A stretch of DNA of 12,191 nucleotides from Comamonadaceae bacterium (GTDB taxonomy: Bacteria > Pseudomonadota > Gammaproteobacteria > Burkholderiales > Burkholderiaceae). Below, one piece after another: positions 1-5,858 of the stretch; positions within the stretch are counted from its first letter, which is position 1, and each line of letters begins with the position of its first letter. Where the stretch lies: contig CANNNH010000033.1 in the NCBI GenBank assembly GCA_947505915.1, forward strand, positions 1-12,191, given 5' to 3'. The notes under the pieces were generated by a model. The model did no database searches and was not told the DNA's origin. It saw nothing but the letters and a program-made list of their open reading frames with translations. A program made the position numbers and the translations under genes.

Positions 1-374
1 CACTCCGACTGCTGCAATGTGAACAGGCCATCGGTCGTGGTGCCGCCCATGGTGACGCCGAGCTTTTTTTCCAGGTACACCAGCGCCTTGTTGCCATCGC
101 GCAGTTGGCACGGCAGGTTGGTGCAGACATTGAGCTTGTACTTGCCAACCGGCTGCTGGTTGTACATGTTGTAGAAGGTTGTGATTTCATGCACGGCAAT
201 CGGCGCCATGCCCAGGTAGGCGGCCACGGCCTTTTCGCTGTCGGCGCTGACAAAACCCTGCTCGCGCTGAACGATGGTCAGACAAGCCATCACAGCAGAC
301 TGCTTCTGGTCAGCCGGGTACTTGGCAACTTCGCGGTCAAAGAGCGCGAGCACTGTTGGGGAAAATTCAGCCAA
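1..374 (-). CDS. nuoE: NADH-quinone oxidoreductase subunit E (NuoE, 24 kDa), 3' end outside window
   Basis: NuoE is the 24 kDa thioredoxin-fold subunit of the peripheral NADH-oxidising arm of complex I and carries the [2Fe-2S] cluster N1a. The window holds the first 124 residues, read from TTG at 374 and cut by the left edge. Residues 21-70 resemble the NuoE helical N-terminus (VMACLTIVQREQGFVS, then HEITTFYNMY). The first two cluster ligands are in VCTNLPC (C84 and C89, the family's C-x4-C spacing). The reading frame breaks off just before the expected third cysteine, at QQSE followed by TG. The TTG start is chosen because GGAGA (385-381) sits 6 bases before it, and the nearby ATG at 387 runs into a stop after six codons. 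The gene lies 114 bases after nuoD in the nuo operon. Identity is secure; the start is likely but not proven. Confidence 0.93.
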   Translation of the reverse strand, partial: MAEFSPTVLALFDREVAKYPADQKQSAVMACLTIVQREQGFVSADSEKAVAAYLGMAPIAVHEITTFYNMYNQQPVGKYKLNVCTNLPCQLRDGNKALVYLEKKLGVTMGGTTTDGLFTLQQSE

Positions 375-380
375 TTCGTA

Positions 381-385
381 TCTCC
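381..385 (-). promoter_or_regulatory. Ribosome binding site deciding the nuoE TTG start
   Basis: On the minus strand GGAGA is followed by six bases (TACGAA) and then TTG GCT GAA, the first codons of nuoE. This is the only well-placed Shine-Dalgarno sequence near the start of the conserved NuoE reading frame. The ATG that overlaps this site (387-385) is in another frame and stops at once. Confidence 0.6.
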
Positions 386-398
386 ATCGCGCAAAATT

Positions 399-480
399 CG
401 AGGGCCGCCGCAGAACCGGCTTTGCCGGGCTGCAGGCGGCGCCCCCTTGAGGGGGAGGCGCCGTAGGCGCTTCGGGGGGG
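399..480. repeat. Comamonadaceae-type intergenic multi-hairpin repeat between nuoD and nuoE
   Basis: This non-coding stretch is very G+C rich and packed with inverted repeats. GCAG (410-413) pairs with CTGC (430-433) around CCGGC (416-420) and GCCGG (424-428), giving one hairpin. GGCGCC (438-443) pairs with GGCGCC (457-462) around CCC and GGG, giving a second. GCGCC (458-462) pairs with GGCGC (466-470) in a third, which competes with the second for the same bases. A run of seven G (474-480) closes the element. From memory, very similar blocks occur between many genes in Comamonadaceae genomes; that part is recall and needs a genome search. It sits inside the nuo operon and would be transcribed between nuoD and nuoE. 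There is no U-run, so it is not a classic terminator. Confidence 0.6.
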
Positions 481-488
481 AATCTTTT

Positions 489-1742
489 TCATCGATCGAT
501 CTCGCCAAACACGATGTCCATGGTGCCGATAACCGCCACAGCGTCGGCAATCATGTGTCCGCGCGACATTTCGTCCATGGCTGCCAGATGCGAGAAGCCG
601 GGTGGACGGATCTTCAGGCGGTAAGGTTTGTTGGCGCCGTCACTCACGATGTAGATGCCGAACTCGCCCTTGGGATGTTCGACAGCGGCGTAGGCTTCAC
701 CTTCGGGCACATGAAAGCCCTCGGTGAACAGCTTGAAGTGATGGATCAACTCTTCCATGTTCGACTTCATCGACTCGCGGTCGGGCGCTGCCACTTTGTG
801 GTTGCTGGTGATGACCGGTCCGGGGTTGACACGCAGCCAGTCGATGCACTGCTTGATGATGCGGTTGGACTGGCGCATCTCTTCGATGCGCACCAGGTAA
901 CGGTCGTAGCAGTCGCCGGTCTTGCCAACGGGCACATCAAAGTCCATGCGGTCATAGACGTCGTAGGGCTGCTTCTTGCGCAGGTCCCATGCAAAGCCCG
1001 AGCCGCGCAGCATCGGGCCGGTAAAACCCAGGTTGAGCGCGCGCTCCGGCGTGACCACGCCCACGCCCACGGTGCGCTGCTTCCAGATGCGGTTGTCGGT
1101 GAGCAAGGTTTCGTACTCATCGACCAGGCCGGGGAATTTGCTCACGAAGTCGTCGATAAAGTCGAGCAGCGAGCCCTGGCGGTTTTCGTTCAAGGCGGCG
1201 ATAGCCTTGGCGTTTTTGACCTTGCTGACCTTGTATTGCGGCATGCTGTCCGGCAGGTCGCGGTAGACACCGCCCGGGCGGAAGTAAGCCGCGTGCATGC
1301 GCGCACCGGAGACGGCCTCGTACATGTCAAACAAAGCTTCGCGTTCGCGAAAGCAGTAAATCAGGATGTTCATCGCACCGCAGTCGAAACCGTGAGCGCC
1401 CAACCACAGCAGGTGGTTGAGCAAACGCGTGATTTCTGCGTACATGACACGTATGTACTGAGCGCGAACCGGCACATCCACGCCCATCATCTTTTCGATG
1501 GCCAGGCAATAAGCGTGTTCGTTGGACATCATCGACACATAGTCAAGGCGGTCCATGTAGGGCAGCGACTGGATGTAGGTCTTGCTTTCAGCGAGCTTTT
1601 CAGTGGCGCGGTGCAGCAGACCGATGTGCGGATCAGCGCGCTGGATGACTTCGCCGTCGAGCTCAAGCACCAGGCGGAGCACGCCGTGGGCGGCCGGGTG
1701 CTGGGGACCAAAGTTGAGCGTGTAGTTTTTGATTTCAGCCAT
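489..1742 (-). CDS. nuoD: NADH-quinone oxidoreductase subunit D (NuoD, 49 kDa)
   Basis: NuoD is the 49 kDa subunit of complex I. With NuoB it forms the ubiquinone-binding cavity at the junction with the membrane arm, and it descends from the large subunit of NiFe hydrogenases. The 417-residue product is full length for a separate, unfused NuoD. The family signature [13 protein letters not shown] is at residues 12-24 and the 49 kDa motif [10 protein letters not shown] at 43-52. The C-terminus [10 protein letters not shown] is typical, with the usual Asp-Arg ending. The start ATG at 1742 lies 11 bases after the nuoC stop, and the ribosome binding site AAGG overlaps that stop (TAAGG) 9 bases before ATG, which suggests translational coupling. 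No frameshift or missing motif is visible. Confidence 0.98.
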   Translation of the reverse strand: MAEIKNYTLNFGPQHPAAHGVLRLVLELDGEVIQRADPHIGLLHRATEKLAESKTYIQSLPYMDRLDYVSMMSNEHAYCLAIEKMMGVDVPVRAQYIRVMYAEITRLLNHLLWLGAHGFDCGAMNILIYCFREREALFDMYEAVSGARMHAAYFRPGGVYRDLPDSMPQYKVSKVKNAKAIAALNENRQGSLLDFIDDFVSKFPGLVDEYETLLTDNRIWKQRTVGVGVVTPERALNLGFTGPMLRGSGFAWDLRKKQPYDVYDRMDFDVPVGKTGDCYDRYLVRIEEMRQSNRIIKQCIDWLRVNPGPVITSNHKVAAPDRESMKSNMEELIHHFKLFTEGFHVPEGEAYAAVEHPKGEFGIYIVSDGANKPYRLKIRPPGFSHLAAMDEMSRGHMIADAVAVIGTMDIVFGEIDR

Positions 1743-1753
1743 GTCTTTTTGCC

Positions 1754-2374
1754 TTAAGCCTTGGGGCCGAGGCCGGCGTAGTGGTCTTCGCGTATCACGC
1801 GCGGCGTGATCTCGCGCGGCTCAATGGTGACGGGCTGGTAAATCACGCGTTTTTGCTCAGGGTCGTAACGCATCTCAACGTGACCGGTGGTCGGGAAATC
1901 TTTGCGGAAAGGATGGCCGATAAAACCGTAGTCGGTCAGGATGCGGCGCAAGTCGTTATGGCCTTCAAAGACGATGCCAAACAAATCAAAAGCTTCGCGC
2001 TCGAACCAGTTGACGGAGTTCCAGACCTCGTTGAGCGAAGGCAGCACGGGGAAATCGTCGTCGGGGCAGAAGACCTTCAGGCGCACGCGCTGGTTCAGGC
2101 TGACCGACAGCAGGTGTGAGGCCACGCAATAACGCAGGCCGTTATAGCGGCCGTCGCCGTATTCAGAGTAATCAATGCCGCACAAATCAAGCAGCTGCTC
2201 GAACTGGCAAGCCGGTGCGTCGCGCAGAAGCTGGGCGGCAGCAAGGTAGTTGGCGGCTTTGACGACGATGTTCAGCTCACCCATGGCAACGGTGGCGCTG
2301 TGCAGCTTGTCGCCCAATGCACTTTCAATCGTGACTTTGAGTTGCTCGGCGCTGGCAGGATGCAGTGGTCCCAT
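1754..2374 (-). CDS. nuoC: NADH-quinone oxidoreductase subunit C (NuoC, 30 kDa)
   Basis: NuoC is the 30 kDa peripheral-arm subunit that packs against NuoB and NuoD near the quinone site. The product is about 206 residues and is not fused to NuoD, unlike the NuoCD fusion of Escherichia coli. The 30 kDa signature is clear: [11 protein letters not shown], then [11 protein letters not shown] and GHPFRKDFP. The C-terminal third ([19 protein letters not shown]) is also typical. ATG at 2374 shares one base with the nuoB stop (TGATG) and has GAGGG a few bases upstream, so I prefer it. A TTG one codon earlier (2377) would add a single residue. The overlap with nuoB and the 11-base gap to nuoD indicate one coupled operon. 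Confidence 0.97.
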   Translation of the reverse strand: MGPLHPASAEQLKVTIESALGDKLHSATVAMGELNIVVKAANYLAAAQLLRDAPACQFEQLLDLCGIDYSEYGDGRYNGLRYCVASHLLSVSLNQRVRLKVFCPDDDFPVLPSLNEVWNSVNWFEREAFDLFGIVFEGHNDLRRILTDYGFIGHPFRKDFPTTGHVEMRYDPEQKRVIYQPVTIEPREITPRVIREDHYAGLGPKA

Positions 2375-2853
2375 CAAGCCCTCGCAATGGTGTTGGTGCG
2401 GCGGATTTTTTGCTGCAACTGGATGATGCCGTACATCAAGGCCTCGGCCGTGGGCGGGCAGCCGGGCACGTAAACGTCAACCGGCACAATGCGGTCGCAA
2501 CCGCGGACCACCGAATAACTGTAGTGGTAGTAACCGCCGCCATTGGCGCAAGACCCCATGGACAAGACCCAGCGCGGCTCAGACATCTGGTCGTAGACCT
2601 TGCGCAGGGCCGGCCCCATTTTGTTGCACAGTGTGCCGGCCACGATCATCAAATCGGACTGGCGCGGGCTGGGCCGAAACAGCATGCCGAAGCGATCCAG
2701 GTCATAACGCGCTGCGCCCGCGTGCATCATCTCAACAGCGCAGCAGGCCAGACCAAAGGTCATGGGCCACAGCGAGCCGGTTTTGGCCCAGTTGACCACC
2801 GAGTCGTAACTCGTGGTCATGAAGCCTTCGTTAAAAACACCTTCAAGTGACAT
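2374..2853 (-). CDS. nuoB: NADH-quinone oxidoreductase subunit B (NuoB, 20 kDa)
   Basis: NuoB (PSST homologue) carries the terminal [4Fe-4S] cluster N2, which hands electrons to ubiquinone. The 159-residue product has all four expected cluster cysteines: adjacent C37 and C38 in [11 protein letters not shown]102 in [12 protein letters not shown], and C132 in [12 protein letters not shown]. These motifs and the length match the beta-proteobacterial family. The reading frame stays open upstream to about 3072, overlapping nuoA, but family members begin at [11 protein letters not shown]. That ATG (2853) has AAAGG seven bases before it. The gene follows nuoA after 98 bases in which I see no gene or terminator, and its stop overlaps the nuoC start. 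Confidence 0.98.
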   Translation of the reverse strand: MSLEGVFNEGFMTTSYDSVVNWAKTGSLWPMTFGLACCAVEMMHAGAARYDLDRFGMLFRPSPRQSDLMIVAGTLCNKMGPALRKVYDQMSEPRWVLSMGSCANGGGYYHYSYSVVRGCDRIVPVDVYVPGCPPTAEALMYGIIQLQQKIRRTNTIARA

Positions 2854-2951
2854 ACCAGTACCTTTGTGGCGGAATTTCGGCTCGCTCGTGACGTATCCGG
2901 AGCGTGCTGTTCGTGTTGTGTGTTTGGTCGGTAATCGGTCAAAGTTAAGGC

Positions 2952-3311
2952 CTACTCCCAATCGAGCGCGCCTTTTTTCCATTCGTAGACAAAGCCCACG
3001 ACCAGAATGCCCAAAAAAATCATCATGGACCAGAAACCGACCGCGCCAATGTCCTTGAGCGCTACAGCCCAAGGAAAAAGAAAAGCGATTTCGAGGTCAA
3101 AAAGAATAAAGAGAATGGCTACCAGGTAGTAGCGCACATCAAACTTCATGCGTGCGTCTTCAAAGGCTTCGAAGCCGCATTCGTAAGGGGAGTTTTTTTC
3201 GCTGTCGGGGCGGTGCGGGCCCAACAGGCGGCCCAGCACTTGAGGCACGACGCCAACAGCAATACCGACCAGGATAAACAACAGGACGGGCAGGTATTGG
3301 TCGAGGTTCAT
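2952..3311 (-). CDS. nuoA: NADH-quinone oxidoreductase subunit A (NuoA)
   Basis: NuoA is a small membrane subunit (ND3 homologue) at the junction of the membrane and peripheral arms of complex I. The 119-residue product has three hydrophobic segments, roughly residues 5-28, 61-82 and 90-110. Between the first two is the conserved loop [21 protein letters not shown] (40-60), whose cysteine (C45) corresponds to the ND3 switch-loop cysteine. The C-terminus WKKGALDWE is typical of this group. The start MNLDQYLPV (ATG 3311) is chosen by family length. No good Shine-Dalgarno sequence precedes it (AGTGACACAAACAAG). It is the first nuo gene, 82 bases after tRNA-Leu. Confidence 0.97.
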   Translation of the reverse strand: MNLDQYLPVLLFILVGIAVGVVPQVLGRLLGPHRPDSEKNSPYECGFEAFEDARMKFDVRYYLVAILFILFDLEIAFLFPWAVALKDIGAVGFWSMMIFLGILVVGFVYEWKKGALDWE

Positions 3312-3393
3312 CTTGTTTGTGTCACTAGAGTTACCGCCCGGATGGACAGCAAAGTCAGGCGCTAAAAGCGCACAGTCAAACCCATGCCTGTGT

Positions 3394-3478
3394 TGGTGCG
3401 GACGGCGAGACTCGAACTCGCACACCTTTCGGCACTACCCCCTCAAGATAGCGTGTCTACCAATTTCACCACGTCCGC
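3394..3478 (-). tRNA. tRNA-Leu, anticodon GAG
   Basis: The minus strand folds as a complete class II tRNA of 85 bases including an encoded CCA. Acceptor arm GCGGACG pairs with CGTCCGC, followed by discriminator A and CCA. The D region GTGAAATTGGTAGACAC is typical of tRNA-Leu. The anticodon stem CTATC/GGTAG (one T-G pair) encloses loop TTGAGGG, giving anticodon GAG, which reads CUC and CUU leucine codons. A long variable arm (TGCC GAAA GGTG) and T-arm GCGAG TTCGAGT CTCGC follow. It lies between secG and nuoA on the same strand with no clear terminator on either side, so it may be processed from a longer transcript. Confidence 0.97.
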
Positions 3479-3490
3479 GGTTTATTTCAG

Positions 3491-3534
3491 TGTCTGGCGG
3501 CATGAGGAAAACCTGAGCTTGAGCCTTCCAGACA
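3491..3534. other. Inverted repeat just upstream of tRNA-Leu
   Basis: TGTCTGG (3491-3497) and CCAGACA (3528-3534) are perfect 7-base inverted repeats separated by 30 bases. They lie in the secG to tRNA-Leu gap, 13 bases before the mature tRNA 5' end. No U-run follows on the minus strand, so it is not a standard terminator. It may be a fold in the precursor tRNA leader or chance. Confidence 0.3.
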
Positions 3535-3593
3535 GTCTCAGAGTTTACCCTGAAATGACCCGTTTTCCGAATGACAGGCAGCCCTGCAAAGGC

Positions 3594-3995
3594 TTATTTG
3601 GTAGGGATCTGACCGGCGCCTGGCGTGACTGGCGCAGGCGGCACCGAAGCATCCACAGCCGGTGCGGCGGGCACGGTAGTGCCTGGAATTTGGGCCGCTG
3701 GCGTCGCAGGAATCGACGATGCGGGTGAATCCAGCACGCTCGAAGACTTGCGGGGTTGCGCATTACCGAAGTAAGCCAGCGCCAGCGTGCAAGCAAAGAA
3801 CACAGCGGCCAGCACGGCCGTGGTGCGCGAGAGAAAATTGGCACTGCCGCTGGCGCCGAACAGGCTGCCCGAACCGCCGCTGCCAAAAGCTGCACCCATG
3901 TCGGCGCCCTTGCCGTGTTGCACAAGAATGAGTCCGATCATGCCCAAAGCAGAAAGCATTTGGACGGTCAGGACAATGGTCAAAGCTACATTCAT
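3594..3995 (-). CDS. secG: Protein translocase subunit SecG
   Basis: SecG is the small auxiliary membrane subunit of the SecYEG preprotein channel. The 133-residue product has the expected two membrane helices (about residues 3-25 and 57-77). Between them is the conserved loop with VQHGKGADMGAAFGSG (25-40) and the glycine/serine-rich GSGSLFGASGSANFLSR (42-57). The tail after residue 79 is rich in Ala, Pro, Thr and Ser and looks disordered; such tails are common in beta-proteobacterial SecG. ATG at 3995 has a strong site AGGAG six bases upstream. The ribosome binding site comes only 8 bases after the T-run of an intrinsic terminator at the end of tpiA, so secG must depend on read-through or on a promoter inside tpiA. 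tRNA-Leu follows 115 bases downstream. Confidence 0.96.
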   Translation of the reverse strand: MNVALTIVLTVQMLSALGMIGLILVQHGKGADMGAAFGSGGSGSLFGASGSANFLSRTTAVLAAVFFACTLALAYFGNAQPRKSSSVLDSPASSIPATPAAQIPGTTVPAAPAVDASVPPAPVTPGAGQIPTK

Positions 3996-4014
3996 TGGAT
4001 ACTCCTAGATTCTC

Positions 4015-4045
4015 AAAAAAATGGGCTTGCACTCAGGCGCAAGCC
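4015..4045 (-). terminator. Intrinsic terminator at the tpiA 3' end, directly upstream of secG
   Basis: On the minus strand GGCTTGC (4045-4039) pairs perfectly with GCAAGCC (4030-4024) around an 8-base loop. The second arm is followed by CA and seven T (4021-4015). This is the layout of a rho-independent terminator. The first arm lies inside the last tpiA codons, and the TGA stop (4035-4033) is in the loop, so a ribosome finishing tpiA would cover the stem. The secG ribosome binding site (4006-4002) comes 8 bases later. Confidence 0.72.
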
Positions 4046-4791
4046 GCAGAAACAATACTCAAAAAATCGGCCGCCTTGAGGGAGGCGCCACCAATCAGGC
4101 CCCCGTCAATGTCCGGTTGCGCCAGCAGCATGGCCGAATTGGCCGCGTTCATGCTGCCGCCATAGATGATCTTGACGCGGCTGGCGTTGGCACTGGCCGC
4201 GGCCAGTTGCGCGCGCAACACCGCGTGCACCGCCTGCGCATCCTGCGGGCTGGCCGTTTTGCCGGTGCCGATCGCCCAGACCGGCTCGTAAGCCACCACA
4301 ATTTCGCTGATGCAATGGCCATTGGCCTGGATCACCGCAGCGAGCTGGCGCTTAACAACTTCGGTGGTGCGTCCTGCATCACGTTCGGCCAGCGTTTCGC
4401 CCACGCAGACGATGGGCGTGATGCCTTGCGCCAAAGCTTGCTGGGCTTTGGCTGCGACCAGCGCATCGGTCTCGCCGTGGTACTGGCGTCGCTCGGAATG
4501 GCCGACGATGGCATAGCGGCAGGCAAAATCTTTGAGCATGGCAGCGCTCACTTCACCCGTGAAAGCACCTGAAGGCTGGCTGGAGACATCTTGCGCGCCC
4601 AAGGCCACGCAAGCCAAAGCCGGCAACCGACTCAGCGTGGCAGCAAACTGCGCCAGGTATGGCGCAGGAATGCAAAGTGCCACATCACAAGCCGGCTTGG
4701 ACGCCATGCCGGCGGCCAGCGCGCTCAGCAAGGCCTCGTTGCCGGCCAGGCTGGCGTTCATTTTCCAGTTCGCAGCGATCAGTGCGGTCAT
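4033..4791 (-). CDS. tpiA: Triosephosphate isomerase
   Basis: TpiA interconverts dihydroxyacetone phosphate and glyceraldehyde 3-phosphate in glycolysis and gluconeogenesis, in the cytoplasm. The 252-residue product is normal length for this TIM barrel. The active site is complete: N8 and K10 in AANWKMN, the electrophilic histidine H98 in IVGHSERR, and the catalytic base E169 in VAYEPVWAIGTG, which also begins the flexible lid loop. Phosphate-binding loops IIYGGSMN (208-215) and GGLIGGASLK (230-239) are present. The frame is open upstream to 4935, but ATG at 4791 gives the family N-terminus. That ATG overlaps the stop of the upstream oxidoreductase by four bases (ATGA), indicating translational coupling. 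An intrinsic terminator begins in its last codons. Confidence 0.97.
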   Translation of the reverse strand: MTALIAANWKMNASLAGNEALLSALAAGMASKPACDVALCIPAPYLAQFAATLSRLPALACVALGAQDVSSQPSGAFTGEVSAAMLKDFACRYAIVGHSERRQYHGETDALVAAKAQQALAQGITPIVCVGETLAERDAGRTTEVVKRQLAAVIQANGHCISEIVVAYEPVWAIGTGKTASPQDAQAVHAVLRAQLAAASANASRVKIIYGGSMNAANSAMLLAQPDIDGGLIGGASLKAADFLSIVSAACA

Positions 4792-5792
4792 GCTTGCTTC
4801 TCGCCCGACCAGGTCAAGATAATTTTCCCGATGTGCTGATTCGACTCCATCAGCGCATGCGCTTGGGCAGCCGTATCTGCCGCAAAGGTTTTGTAAATCA
4901 CCGGCTTGATCGCACCGCTTTCCAGCAGCGGCCACACCTTGGCGCGCAGTGACTGGGCAATCGCCGTCTTAAAAGCAATCGGCCTGGGCCGCAAGGTCGA
5001 GCCGGTGATGCTCAAGCGCTTGCGCAAAACCATGCCGGCATTGAACTCGGCCTTGACGCCGCTCTGCACCGCAATGATGACCAACCGGCCGTCTTCGGCC
5101 AGACACTCGACTTCTCTAGCCACGTAACTGCCGGCGACCATGTCCAAAATGACATTGACGCCCTTGCCGTCCGTGAGCCGTTTGGCCTCCGCAGAGAAAT
5201 CAGCTGTCTTGTAATTGATGGCGTGGTCAGCGCCGAGTGCCAAGCAGGCGGCGCATTTCTCGTCGCTACCCGCCGTGCCGATGACTGTCGCGCCCAAGGC
5301 TTTGGCCATCTGGATGGCTGTGACGCCGATGCCGCTGGTGCCGCCCTGAATCAGCAATGTTTCTCCGGCCTGCAAGCGGGCGCGGTCAAACACATTGCTC
5401 CAGACCGTGAAGAATGTCTCGGGCAGTGAAGCGGCCTCGATGTCAGTCAAGCCCTTGGGGACAGGCAGGCACTGGCCTACCGGCGCCACACAAAGTTCGG
5501 CATAACCGCCGCCAGCCACCAGCGCACAAACCCGATCACCGAGCTTGAACCCGGCCGCAGCCATGGCCGCAGCATCACCGGCGATGATCTCGCCTGCGAC
5601 TTCCAGGCCGGGGATGTCTGACGCGCCAGGCGGCACCGGGTAGTTGCCGGTACGCTGCAGCACGTCGGGGCGGTTCACCCCGCTGGCTGCCACGCGAATC
5701 AAGACCTCGCCCACACCGGCTTGCACGGATGCGCGTTCACCCATCCGAAGCACATCGGGTGCGCCGTAAGCGGTGATTTCAACAGCTCTCAT
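4788..5792 (-). CDS. NAD(P)H:quinone oxidoreductase, PIG3-type zinc-free MDR family
   Basis: This is a zinc-independent medium-chain dehydrogenase/reductase, closest in pattern to the PIG3/TP53I3-type quinone oxidoreductases, which reduce quinones with NADPH. The N-terminal GroES-like domain holds SGVNRPDVLQRTGNYP (37-52) and PGASDIPGLEVAGEI (55-69). The Rossmann domain begins at ETLLIQGGTSGIGVTAIQ (144-161), with the nucleotide-binding glycines at 150-156. The catalytic and structural zinc cysteine clusters of alcohol dehydrogenases are absent. The physiological substrate cannot be read from sequence. I prefer ATG 5792 (MRAVEITAYG, 334 residues) because it matches the family N-terminus. An in-frame ATG at 5852 would add 20 residues lacking family character. 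Neither has a strong ribosome binding site. It lies between pnp and tpiA and overlaps tpiA by ATGA. Confidence 0.92.
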   Translation of the reverse strand: MRAVEITAYGAPDVLRMGERASVQAGVGEVLIRVAASGVNRPDVLQRTGNYPVPPGASDIPGLEVAGEIIAGDAAAMAAAGFKLGDRVCALVAGGGYAELCVAPVGQCLPVPKGLTDIEAASLPETFFTVWSNVFDRARLQAGETLLIQGGTSGIGVTAIQMAKALGATVIGTAGSDEKCAACLALGADHAINYKTADFSAEAKRLTDGKGVNVILDMVAGSYVAREVECLAEDGRLVIIAVQSGVKAEFNAGMVLRKRLSITGSTLRPRPIAFKTAIAQSLRAKVWPLLESGAIKPVIYKTFAADTAAQAHALMESNQHIGKIILTWSGEKQA

Positions 5793-5816
5793 GCGAGTTT
5801 GAATTGCAAGCTGACC

Positions 5817-5845
5817 GCACCGCCAGTCGTTCACACCGGCGGTAC
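5817..5845. other. Hairpin in the pnp to oxidoreductase gap
   Basis: GCACCGCC (5817-5824) can pair with GGCGGTAC (5838-5845), seven Watson-Crick pairs and one G-T pair, around a 13-base loop. On the minus strand no T-run follows, so it does not look like an intrinsic terminator. It lies between the pnp stop and the preferred start of the oxidoreductase and could protect the pnp 3' end or slow the entry of ribosomes downstream. Its role is a guess. Confidence 0.35.
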
Positions 5846-5858
5846 TGATCATGCGGGC

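Noticed and set aside
105..1757. A 550-codon plus-strand frame opposite nuoE and nuoD
   Set aside because: It spans both genes and the hairpin repeat on the opposite strand and has no family signature. It is a high-G+C antisense shadow.
2854..3072. N-terminal extension of nuoB overlapping nuoA
   Set aside because: The extra residues do not match NuoB, and ATG 2853 has a good ribosome binding site and gives the family N-terminus.
3357..3371. GCGC-TTTTA-GCGC hairpin between tRNA-Leu and nuoA as a terminator
   Set aside because: The stem is only 4-5 bases and no T-run follows on the minus strand, so termination is not supported.
3312..3425. N-terminal extension of nuoA running through tRNA-Leu
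   Set aside because: It would translate part of the tRNA gene, and the remaining 119 residues already match the full family length.
4071..4090. CCTTGAGGGAGGCGCC inside tpiA as a second copy of the nuoD-nuoE repeat
   Set aside because: It encodes the conserved phosphate-binding segment GGASLKA, and the resemblance is short and explained by coding sequence.
4792..4935. N-terminal extension of tpiA into the oxidoreductase gene
   Set aside because: AANWKMN must lie within the first few residues of triosephosphate isomerase, and ATG 4791 provides this with an ATGA overlap.
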